From assembly GCF_005889715.1 (NCBI RefSeq), contig NZ_VCKW01000022.1:1-53305 (forward strand): DNA of 53,305 nt, read 5' to 3'. The stretch comes from Actinomadura soli (lineage in GTDB: Bacteria; Actinomycetota; Actinomycetes; Streptosporangiales; Streptosporangiaceae). Below are positions 16,306-23,565 of this stretch, piece by piece (within the stretch, counting starts at the first letter, position 1; each line of letters starts with the position of its first letter). A program made the position numbers and the translations under genes. The notes below the pieces were generated by a model, which worked only from the letters and a program-made list of their open reading frames with translations, was not told where the DNA came from and ran no database searches.

Positions 16306-18483
16306 TCAGTCTCGGGCGTGAATCTGGACGGTCGGCGGGCGGCTCCCCGTGGGCGGGACCTTCTCGGACTGCAGGGCGAAGCTCATCACGTCCTTGAACA
16401 CCGGCGCGGCCGCATCGCCACCATAGTGGCTGCCCCGCTTCGGATCCTGCAGGACGACCTGCACGACGAGCTGCGGATCGTCCGCCGGGGCGAACCCCGC
16501 GAACGACGCGGTGTAGCCGCCGCCGTCGTAGCCGCCGGTGCGCGGGTTGACGTTCTCGGCGGTGCCGGTCTTGCCCGCGACGCGGTATCCCGCGATCTGC
16601 GCCCTCGGGGCCGTCCCCTCCCTGGTCGTCACGCCCTCCAGCATGTCGCTGATCTGCCGGGCCGTCCGCGCGCTGATCACCTGCTTGCGCCGCGGCTCGC
16701 GCGCGGGCGTGAACTTGTCGTCGTCGCCGACGGTGCCCTCGACGAGGGTGGGCTCGACGCGCACACCGCCGTTGGCGATGGTCGCGTAGACGCTCGCCAT
16801 CTGCACCGCGTTCACCGAGACCGTCTGCCCGAACGCGATCGGGTACCGGTCGGTGCCCGACCACTGGGCGGGCGGCTTCAGCAGGCCGGGCGTCTCGCTG
16901 GGCAGCGGCAGGCCGGTCTTCGTCCCGAACCCGAAGTCGCGCAGCGTCTGGTAGAGCCGCTGCGAGCTGATGCTCTCGCTGGCCATGATGGTGCCGACGT
17001 TGCTGGACGTGGCGAGGACGCCGGCGAAGGTGAGCCGCTCGGTCGCGTGGGGGTGCGAGTCCCTGAACGCGATGTCGTACTTCCTGATCGTGTCGGGGAC
17101 GGTGTAGGGGGTGTGCGGGGTGACGCCGCCGTGCTCCATGACGGCGGCGGCCGTGACGACCTTGCCGGTGCTGCCCGGCTCGTAGGCCGCCTGCACCAGC
17201 GGGCTGCCCCACAGGTCGCCGTCGGACTTCGCGTACTCGTTCGGGTCGAACCCGGGCGCCGAGGCCATGGCGAGCAGCCTGCCGGTGCGCGGGTCCATGA
17301 CGATGACGCTGCCGCTCTTCGCCTTCGTCGCCCTGACCTGCTTCTCGATCGCCTGCTGCGCCTTGAACTGCAGGTCGCGCCGCAGCGTGAGGCGCACGCC
17401 GCGGCCGGGCTCGGACGGGCGCCGCTGGTCCTCGCCCATGGGGATGTGCTGGCCCTCGGGGCTGATCTCCACCCGCTGCCAGCCCGCGCGTCCGGCGAGC
17501 ACGCCGTTCATGGAGCTCTCCAGCCCGGCGGCGCCCTTCCCCGTGTCGTTCACGAAGCCTATGACGCCCGCGGCGAGCGAATCGTTGGGGTACTCCCGGC
17601 GGTATTCGGGGAGCGTCCCGATTCCGAGGAAGTTCCACGAGGTGATCAGTCGGGCCTGGTCGGGCCGGACGCCGTGCGCAAGGTACACGAACCGGGTGTC
17701 GGGCTTGCTGAGCTGCTTCATCAGCGTCGAGGGGTTCAGGCCGAGCGTCGGGGCCAGCGCGTTGACGATGGTCTGCCGCTTGTCCGCCTTGATGAGGGAC
17801 GGGTCGGCGTAGATCGCCCGCGCCTCCACGGTCATGGCGAGCGGGTGGCCCTGCGCGTCGGTGATGTCGCCGCGGATGGCGGGCAGCTCGATCTTCTGCA
17901 GCCGCTGCCGCATCGCCTGCTCGGAGTACTTGCCGGACTCGATCGTCTGGAGCTGGACGAGCCGTCCGGCGAACAGCGACAGCACGAAAGCGACGACGAG
18001 CAGCCCGACGTTCAGCCGCTTGAGGGGGTCGCGCCGGTGGAACGGGACGCGGGTCCGGGGGCCGCGGGGCGGCGGGCGCCGTCCTGAGCCGCCGCCGGGG
18101 CGCGGCCCGCGCGGGCCGGTCCGGGGCGGCCTGGCGGTGTGGGCGTTCTGCGTCGTCGCGCCCGCGCGGCTCTTCCCAGGCGGCGCCTTGGCCGGCGCCT
18201 TCTTCTGCGCGGGCTTCGGAGGCGCCTTCTGGGCGGGCTTCTGCGCCGGCTTCTTCGGGCCGGGCTTCTTGGTGGGCGTGCCGGCGGACCCCGCGTCGTC
18301 GCGGGGCGCCTCCCTGCGCGGCGGCTTCGTGCGCGGGGTCTCCTTGCGCGGGGAGGGCCCCATGCCGCCGCGCGCGGGACGGCGGGCGGCGCTGCCCTTC
18401 GTCCCCGGCCGTCCCGCGCCGTCCGAGCCGCGTCCCCGGCCGGGAGGAGGCCCGGCGGTCCCGCGGCCCGGCCGTTTCGTCAC
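16306..18483 (-). CDS. ftsI: Septal transpeptidase FtsI (class B penicillin-binding protein) with long basic N-terminal tail
   Basis: D,D-transpeptidase that cross-links septal peptidoglycan with FtsW. 725 aa; the GTG start overlaps the ftsL stop (GTGA). Residues 1-155 are extremely rich in Pro, Lys, Arg, Gly and Ala and are cytoplasmic. One transmembrane helix spans ~156-178 (LNVGLLVVAFVLSLF), then the pedestal domain and the transpeptidase domain. Active-site motifs: S438-T-G-K441 (EPGSTGKVV), S493-S-N495, and K638-T-G. An internal ATG at codon 41 could give a shorter tail, but the coupled GTG is favoured. E. coli FtsI has only a short cytoplasmic segment. Confidence 0.95.
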   Translation of the reverse strand: MTKRPGRGTAGPPPGRGRGSDGAGRPGTKGSAARRPARGGMGPSPRKETPRTKPPRREAPRDDAGSAGTPTKKPGPKKPAQKPAQKAPPKPAQKKAPAKAPPGKSRAGATTQNAHTARPPRTGPRGPRPGGGSGRRPPPRGPRTRVPFHRRDPLKRLNVGLLVVAFVLSLFAGRLVQLQTIESGKYSEQAMRQRLQKIELPAIRGDITDAQGHPLAMTVEARAIYADPSLIKADKRQTIVNALAPTLGLNPSTLMKQLSKPDTRFVYLAHGVRPDQARLITSWNFLGIGTLPEYRREYPNDSLAAGVIGFVNDTGKGAAGLESSMNGVLAGRAGWQRVEISPEGQHIPMGEDQRRPSEPGRGVRLTLRRDLQFKAQQAIEKQVRATKAKSGSVIVMDPRTGRLLAMASAPGFDPNEYAKSDGDLWGSPLVQAAYEPGSTGKVVTAAAVMEHGGVTPHTPYTVPDTIRKYDIAFRDSHPHATERLTFAGVLATSSNVGTIMASESISSQRLYQTLRDFGFGTKTGLPLPSETPGLLKPPAQWSGTDRYPIAFGQTVSVNAVQMASVYATIANGGVRVEPTLVEGTVGDDDKFTPAREPRRKQVISARTARQISDMLEGVTTREGTAPRAQIAGYRVAGKTGTAENVNPRTGGYDGGGYTASFAGFAPADDPQLVVQVVLQDPKRGSHYGGDAAAPVFKDVMSFALQSEKVPPTGSRPPTVQIHARD

Positions 18484-19103
18484 CGCGCGCCCTGCCCGGC
18501 GGCCGGCGGGACGCCGTCCCCGGGCACCACGGTGCCGGGGACGCCGATCACGCCCGCGGCGCCCGCCGCCGCGGCGGCCTCGGGCGGCACGGGACGGATC
18601 GTCCCGCCGCTCGCCCGCCCGGTGCCGGGGTAGAAGAAGGCCGGGTCCTTGGCCTGCTTCAGGCCGAGCGCCTCCGCCTTCTTCGCCGTCTGCGCCGGGG
18701 AGTCGCCGCGTGCGATGTCCTCTTCGAGCGCCTGCCGCTGCTGGTCGAGCTGCTTGTTGCTCTGCTGCAGCCGCGTCAGGGTGAACGCGTCCTCCGCGAG
18801 GACGGTGTTGAGCAGCAGCAGGCTCACCAGGGCGCCGCCGAGCAGCCCGACGATGAGCAGCACGAACGGAGCGCGCGGCGGCGAGTGCGCCGCCGTGCGC
18901 TTCGCGGCCGCCTTGGCACTGGTCGCCTTGGCACTGTTCGCCTTGGCGGTGGTCGCCGCGGTGGCGGGCGCCGCCTTGGGAGCGACCTTGGGAGCGGTCG
19001 TGGGAGCGGTCTTGGCCGCCGCGGGCGTACGCCTGGTCGGCGTGCGCTGCGCGGGCGGCTTCTTGGGCGCCTTGGCGGGCGGCCGCCTGGTGGTCGTGGT
19101 CAT
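18480..19103 (-). CDS. ftsL: FtsL-like divisome protein with Ala/Lys/Pro-rich cytoplasmic tail
   Basis: A 207-aa bitopic membrane protein from ATG 19103 (ATGA overlap with the rsmH stop). Residues 1-76 are a repetitive Lys/Ala/Thr/Pro tail resembling histone-H1-like tails ([27 protein letters not shown]). One transmembrane helix spans ~79-102, followed by a short coiled coil (~105-135, [20 protein letters not shown]) and a Pro/Gly/Ala-rich extracytoplasmic end. Placement between rsmH and ftsI, plus helix and coiled coil, identify FtsL, which links FtsQ/DivIC to FtsWI. Sequence conservation in FtsL is always low, so the call rests mainly on position and topology. Confidence 0.88.
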   Translation of the reverse strand: MTTTTRRPPAKAPKKPPAQRTPTRRTPAAAKTAPTTAPKVAPKAAPATAATTAKANSAKATSAKAAAKRTAAHSPPRAPFVLLIVGLLGGALVSLLLLNTVLAEDAFTLTRLQQSNKQLDQQRQALEEDIARGDSPAQTAKKAEALGLKQAKDPAFFYPGTGRASGGTIRPVPPEAAAAAGAAGVIGVPGTVVPGDGVPPAAGQGAR

Positions 19104-20092
19104 GTCGCCTCCCGGACCCGCTCGGCGGCGCGCATCCGCACCGATCCGGCCCGTGGGTTGGTCGTGGTCTCCTCGTCGGACGGCAGTTCCGCCCCGCGTG
19201 TTAGAAGCCGGAACCTCGGCTCGTGTTCGGGCAGCGGGACCGGCAGGTCCGGCGGGGTGGTGTCGGCCGCCTGGGCGGCGAGGACCCGCTTGGTGATGCG
19301 GTCCTCCAGGGAGTGGTAGCTGAGGACGGCGACCCGGCCGCCGACCGGGAGCGCGTCGAGTGCGGCGGGCAGGGCCCGCCGCCAGATGTCGAGTTCTCCG
19401 TTCACCTCGATGCGCAGCGCCTGGAAGGTGCGCTTGGCCGGGTTGCCGCCGGTGCGGCGGGTCGCGGCCGGGATGGAGGTGCGCACCAGGTCGGCGAGCC
19501 GCCTGGTGGAGTCGAGCGGGGCGCGCTCGCGCTCGCGGACGATCGCGGCGGCGATGCGCTGGGCGAACCGCTCCTCGCCGTACTCGCGCAGGATGCGGGC
19601 GAGCTCGGCGGGCGGGTAGCCGTTGACGACCTCGGCGGCGGTGAGGCGCTGGGTGCGGTCCATCCGCATGTCGAGGGGCGCGTCGTAGGAGTAGGCGAAG
19701 CCGCGGTCGGCCTCGTCGAGCTGCGGGGAGGAGACGCCGAGGTCGAACAGGACGGCGTCCACCGCGGGGACGCGCAGCCGGCGCAGGACACCGGGGATCT
19801 CGTCGTAGACGGCGTGCTCCAGCGTGACGCGGTCGCCGAACGGGGCGAGCCTGCGCGCCGAGCGCTCCAGCGCGGTGGCGTCGCGGTCGAGGCCGATGAG
19901 GCGGAGCCGCGGGACGGCCCGCAGCATCGCCTCGGCGTGGCCGCCCATGCCGAGCGTGGCGTCGAGGTAGACGGGGTCGCGTCCGGTGGCGTCGTCCGCC
20001 GCGAACGTGACCGCGGGGGCGAGGATCTCCAGGACGCGACCGAGCATGACCGGTACGTGACCGGACTTGGCCGCGTGGTCTCCCACGTCCAT
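19100..20092 (-). CDS. rsmH: 16S rRNA (cytosine1402-N4)-methyltransferase RsmH (MraW)
   Basis: SAM-dependent methylation of C1402 in the decoding site of 16S rRNA. 330 aa, normal length. The N-terminal [13 protein letters not shown] and the SAM motif [17 protein letters not shown] are characteristic, as are [32 protein letters not shown] and [14 protein letters not shown]. The GTG/ATG-rich start lies at 20092, downstream of a 251-bp gap after mraZ. Its stop overlaps the ftsL start (ATGA). rsmH is the second gene of the dcw run, as in most bacteria. Confidence 0.97.
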   Translation of the reverse strand: MDVGDHAAKSGHVPVMLGRVLEILAPAVTFAADDATGRDPVYLDATLGMGGHAEAMLRAVPRLRLIGLDRDATALERSARRLAPFGDRVTLEHAVYDEIPGVLRRLRVPAVDAVLFDLGVSSPQLDEADRGFAYSYDAPLDMRMDRTQRLTAAEVVNGYPPAELARILREYGEERFAQRIAAAIVRERERAPLDSTRRLADLVRTSIPAATRRTGGNPAKRTFQALRIEVNGELDIWRRALPAALDALPVGGRVAVLSYHSLEDRITKRVLAAQAADTTPPDLPVPLPEHEPRFRLLTRGAELPSDEETTTNPRAGSVRMRAAERVREAT

Positions 20093-20343
20093 GGTTCACC
20101 CCCTGTACTGCTGCCACTTCGCTCGCGGACTGCGTGGCGTCGCCGGCCGTCCTCCAGCCCCCGCCCCCGGCGACGGCCTCGCCCGGCCAGGTCCCCATCC
20201 GCTGCCCTAGAGGAAGATCACCGCGCCGTAACGCGGGGGGTCGCCGTCTGGCGCCGGGGAAGCTGCGCCAGCTGGCTCGGAGAGCGGCTGGAGACCTGGC
20301 CGAACGTGGGCCATAGCCGGTCATCGGACCGGCGAGTCTGATC

Positions 20344-20775
20344 TCAGAGGATCCCTGGCAACACCTCCTCCGAGACGTCGGAGAACGTCTCCTCCTCCTG
20401 CTCCAGGTAGGTCTCCCACGCCTGCGCGTCCCAGATCTCGAGTCGCGTGTTGGCGCCGATGACCGTGCAGTCGCGGGTGAGCCCCGCGTACTTGCGGAGC
20501 GGCGGAGGTATGGTGACGCGGCCCTGCTTGTCGGGGACCTCGTCGGAAGCACTGGCGAAGAAGACCCTGCTGTAGCCGCGCACGGCCTTCTCGGTGACCG
20601 GTGCGGCACGCAGAGCCTCGGTTATCCGCTGGAACTCCGCCATGGGGAAGACGTACAGGCAGCGTTCCTGGCCCTTCGTGATCACCAATCCCCCCGACAG
20701 CTCCTCGCGATATTTCGCCGGCAGGAACAGCCGTCCCTTGTCGTCGAGGCGCGGCGAATGGGTGCCGAGGAACAC
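20344..20775 (-). CDS. mraZ: Transcriptional regulator MraZ
   Basis: 143 aa with two tandem SpoVT-AbrB-like MraZ repeats: [20 protein letters not shown] near the N-terminus and [20 protein letters not shown] near residue 80. MraZ forms a ring that binds repeated TGGGN5 boxes and represses its own dcw operon. I choose GTG 20775, with GGGAGG 8 nt upstream and the family-typical first residues; a GTG three codons upstream would overlap that site. It is the first gene of the division cluster. Four matching boxes lie directly upstream. A 251-bp gap separates it from rsmH; nothing gene-like is seen there. Confidence 0.95.
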   Translation of the reverse strand: MFLGTHSPRLDDKGRLFLPAKYREELSGGLVITKGQERCLYVFPMAEFQRITEALRAAPVTEKAVRGYSRVFFASASDEVPDKQGRVTIPPPLRKYAGLTRDCTVIGANTRLEIWDAQAWETYLEQEEETFSDVSEEVLPGIL

Positions 20776-20812
20776 CGGCCCCACCTCCCGCGCCGCATGG
20801 GGCGCACCTGCT

Positions 20813-20848
20813 CCCCACGGCGCCCCACTCTACTCCACTCTTCCCCAC
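20813..20848 (-). promoter_or_regulatory. MraZ operator: four GTGGNG boxes at exact 10-bp spacing
   Basis: Read on the minus strand, boxes GTGGGG (20843-20848), GTGGAG (20833-20838), GTGGGG (20823-20828) and GTGGGG (20813-20818) repeat every 10 bp. MraZ of other bacteria binds TGGGN5 direct repeats upstream of mraZ, so these are very likely its autoregulatory boxes. They cover the spacer, the -10 and the start region of the promoter. Confidence 0.88.
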
Positions 20849-20854
20849 CGTCAA
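20827..20854 (-). promoter_or_regulatory. mraZ/dcw promoter
   Basis: On the minus strand TTGACG (20849-20854), a 16-bp spacer and TAGAGT (20827-20832) form a housekeeping-sigma-like promoter, predicting a start near 20820 and a ~45-nt leader before the mraZ GTG. The promoter overlaps three of the four MraZ boxes, consistent with direct autorepression of the division operon. Confidence 0.75.
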
Positions 20855-21222
20855 CAATAAAAACACGTTCCAGAGGCCGATTCGGCGGACGAATTCCCAG
20901 TTCAGAGGGGGTGGGGCGGAGTGGGGGCGCACGGCGCCCGCTCCGCGCGCCGCGGCGCGGGAAACGGCGTCCCGGCGATCTCCTCCCGGGTGACGGGGAG
21001 ATGGAAGGGGCCAGGTGGAGAGAAGTGGTGCGCCGCGGCGGGTCAGGATGCCGATCCCGTGGAGCACAATGGGCTCGCGTTCACCATGAACATCGCGGCG
21101 CGCCGCCCGACGACGTACTGTCGTTTGGGCGGACGCAAAGAGCGCCGCACCGGCGCGCGAAAGGACCGGGCTCCGATTGAGGGGCCAGCACACCGCGCGG
21201 CCGGACGGCTGAGGAGGGTTTG
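20855..21222. other. Divergent intergenic region between mraZ and moxR
   Basis: About 370 bp beyond the mraZ promoter without a gene I can support. Open frames exist on both strands but show no family-like sequence. The plus-strand end holds GAGGAGG (21211-21217), the ribosome-binding site for the ATPase gene at 21223. I see no convincing plus-strand promoter; TACTGT (21117 region) lacks a -35 partner. Confidence 0.5.
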
Positions 21223-22263
21223 GTGGCAGTAGGAACGCACGGCGAGTCGTTCATGGAGACCGACCCCCCGGCATCCCACCCGGCCCGGCACGGCGGCGGG
21301 GAGGCGTCCGATCCCGGCCTCGACGGTCTCGCGCACGTCGCGAACAAGATCCGGGACGCGGTGGAGTCGGTGATCGAGGGCAAGCCCTCGGTGGTGCGGC
21401 TCGCCCTGACGGTGCTGCTGGCCGAGGGTCACCTCCTGATCGAGGACGTCCCCGGCGTCGGCAAGACGATGCTCGCGAAGGCGCTCGCACGCTCGGTCGA
21501 CTGCTCGGTGCGGCGCGTGCAGTTCACGCCCGACCTGCTGCCCAGCGACATCACCGGGGTCAGCGCCTACAACCAGGAGCTGCGCGAGTTCGAGTTCAAG
21601 CCGGGCCCGGTGTTCGCCAACATCGTGGTCGGCGACGAGATCAACCGCGCGTCCCCGAAGACGCAGTCCGCGCTGCTGGAGTGCATGGAGGAGCGCCAGG
21701 TCACGGTGGACGGCACCACCTACACGCTGGAGCCGCCGTTCATGGTGATCTCCACCCAGAACCCGGTGGAGATGGAGGGGACCTACCCGCTGCCGGAGGC
21801 CCAGCGCGACCGGTTCACCGCCCGCATCTCGATGGGCTACCCCGACCCGGCGGCCGAGCTGGAGATGCTGGAGACGCACGGGGAGACGTCCCCGCTCGAC
21901 CGGCTCACCCCCGTCGCGCACGCGGCCGACGTCCGCGGCCTCATCGACGTGGTGCGCCGCCAGCACGTGTCCGCGGCGGTGCGGCAGTACGCGATCGAGC
22001 TGGTCGCCGCGACCCGGAGCCATCCCGACCTGCGGCTCGGCGCCTCGCCGCGGGCGACGCTGCACCTGGTGCGGGCGGCGCGGGCGTACGCGGCGCTCGA
22101 CGACCGCGACTACGTCGTCCCCGACGACCTGCAGGACCTCGCGGTCCCCGTCCTCGCCCACCGGCTGCTGCCGACCGCGGAGGCCCAGGTGGACCGGCGG
22201 CGTCCCGAGCAGGTCGTGGCGGACCTGGTGAGACGACTGCCGGTGCCGTCCCACGGGAAGTGA
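21223..22263 (+). CDS. MoxR family AAA+ ATPase
   Basis: 346 aa from GTG 21223 with GAGGAGG 5-6 nt upstream; a TTG one codon earlier is less likely. AAA+ core: Walker A DVPGVGKTMLAKAL (~residues 74-87), Walker B VVGDEINRA, sensor ISTQNPVEMEGTYPLPEAQRDRF, and the C-terminal lid DLRLGASPRATLHLVRAAR. MoxR ATPases act as chaperones, often with a DUF58 and a transglutaminase-like partner, as here (3-bp gap to the DUF58 gene). The cellular substrate is unknown. It opens a plus-strand operon divergent from the division cluster. Confidence 0.94.
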   Translation: MAVGTHGESFMETDPPASHPARHGGGEASDPGLDGLAHVANKIRDAVESVIEGKPSVVRLALTVLLAEGHLLIEDVPGVGKTMLAKALARSVDCSVRRVQFTPDLLPSDITGVSAYNQELREFEFKPGPVFANIVVGDEINRASPKTQSALLECMEERQVTVDGTTYTLEPPFMVISTQNPVEMEGTYPLPEAQRDRFTARISMGYPDPAAELEMLETHGETSPLDRLTPVAHAADVRGLIDVVRRQHVSAAVRQYAIELVAATRSHPDLRLGASPRATLHLVRAARAYAALDDRDYVVPDDLQDLAVPVLAHRLLPTAEAQVDRRRPEQVVADLVRRLPVPSHGK

Positions 22264-22266
22264 CCG

Positions 22267-23565
22267 TTGAGACGCGCGCTTGCCGGCCTCACCACGCGCG
22301 GGCGGTCCTTCGTGGCCGCCGGCGCGACCGCGATCGTGTGCGCGTTCGTCCTCGGCGAGCGCGACCTGCTGCGCGCCGGAGTGCTGGTGCTGGCCCTCCC
22401 GCTGCTGTGCACGCTCGCGGTGTCGCGCACCCGCTACCGGCTGGCGTGCGCGCGGCGGCTCGACCCGCCGCGGCTGCCGGTCGGCCAGGAGGCGCGCGTC
22501 GACCTGCGGCTGGAGAACGTGTCGCGGCTGCCGAGCGGGCTGCTGATGGTGGAGGACCGGGTCCCGTACGCGCTCGGCGGGCGGGCGCGGTTCGTCCTCG
22601 ACCGGATCGAGTCGCACGGGAAGCGCCAGCTCGGCTACCGGATCCGATCCGACGTGCGCGGGCGCTTCCGGGTGGGGCCGCTGACCGTCCGGCTCGCCGA
22701 CCCGTTCGGGATGGTCGAGCTGGTCCGCTCCTTCAGCCTGTCGGACACGCTGACGGTGACGCCGACGATCCACCCGCTGCCGTCGGCGCGGCTGTCGGGC
22801 GCGTGGACGGGCGGCGGTGACAGCGTCGCCCGGGCGGTGTCCGCGGCGGGCGAGGACGACGTGACGCCGCGCGAGTACCGGCACGGCGACGACCTGCGCC
22901 GCGTCCACTGGCGCTCCACCGCCCGGCACGGCGAGCTGATGGTGCGGCGCGAGGAGCAGCACTTCCAGAGCAGCGGGACGCTGTTCCTCGACACCCGCCG
23001 CGCCGCGCACTGGGGCGACGGCCCCGGCGGCACGTTCGAGCAGGCCGTGTCGGCGACCGCGTCGATCGGGGTGCACCTGGTCCGGACGGGCATGAACCTG
23101 CGCTACGTCACCGACGGGGGCGAGGCGCTGCCGGCCGCGCGGGCCGACGAGACGTTCGAGGGGCTGCTGCTCGACGCGCTGGCGGTGGCCCGCCGGTCCA
23201 AGGAGCGCACGCTGTCGCCGGGCCTTTCGGCCCTGCGCGGCCGGGCCGGCGCGACGCGGGAGGGCGACGGGCTGGTCATCGGGGTGTTCGGCGTCCTGTC
23301 CGAGGACGAGGCGCGCTCGCTCGCGGCCGTCCGGCGCGGCACCGGGACCTGCGTCGCGGTGCTCGTCCTCGGACGCGGGCGCGCCACGGGCGGGGCGCCC
23401 GGAGGAACCGGGCCGGAGCCGACCGGCACGGCCGCCGAGCGGGCGGCCGCGCTGCTGCGGGCGGGCGGCTGGCGGGTGGTGATCGTCCGGTCGGCGGCGG
23501 AGCTGGCCGGGGCGTGGGCGCGGACCGGGCAGACCGGCGACGACTTCGTCAGGGACGGCGCATGA
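22267..23565 (+). CDS. DUF58 domain-containing membrane protein
   Basis: 432 aa from TTG 22267, 3 bp after the MoxR stop. Two N-terminal hydrophobic segments (~residues 12-52) anchor the protein. A cytoplasmic part follows with the DUF58 hallmark PREYRHGDDLRRVHWRSTAR (~190-215), usually taken as a degenerate von Willebrand A-like region, and a final Rossmann-like half. DUF58 proteins pair with MoxR ATPases and transglutaminase-like proteins; the function is not established. The stop overlaps the next start (ATGA). Confidence 0.9.
   Translation: MRRALAGLTTRGRSFVAAGATAIVCAFVLGERDLLRAGVLVLALPLLCTLAVSRTRYRLACARRLDPPRLPVGQEARVDLRLENVSRLPSGLLMVEDRVPYALGGRARFVLDRIESHGKRQLGYRIRSDVRGRFRVGPLTVRLADPFGMVELVRSFSLSDTLTVTPTIHPLPSARLSGAWTGGGDSVARAVSAAGEDDVTPREYRHGDDLRRVHWRSTARHGELMVRREEQHFQSSGTLFLDTRRAAHWGDGPGGTFEQAVSATASIGVHLVRTGMNLRYVTDGGEALPAARADETFEGLLLDALAVARRSKERTLSPGLSALRGRAGATREGDGLVIGVFGVLSEDEARSLAAVRRGTGTCVAVLVLGRGRATGGAPGGTGPEPTGTAAERAAALLRAGGWRVVIVRSAAELAGAWARTGQTGDDFVRDGA

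Noticed and set aside
13289..17638. A single open frame of 1,449 codons on the minus strand
   Set aside because: Only its C-terminal 460 codons read as MurF. The rest is Arg/Ala/Pro-rich out-of-frame sequence of murE and ftsI, an effect of high GC.
14662..18087. A plus-strand open frame of 1,141 codons antisense to murE and ftsI
   Set aside because: Low-complexity His/Arg/Gly/Val composition, no domain-like sequence, and both antisense genes are certain.
20758..21180. Plus-strand open frames between mraZ and moxR
   Set aside because: Arg/Pro-rich shadow composition, no family-like motif, no good ribosome-binding site; they overlap the mraZ promoter and boxes.
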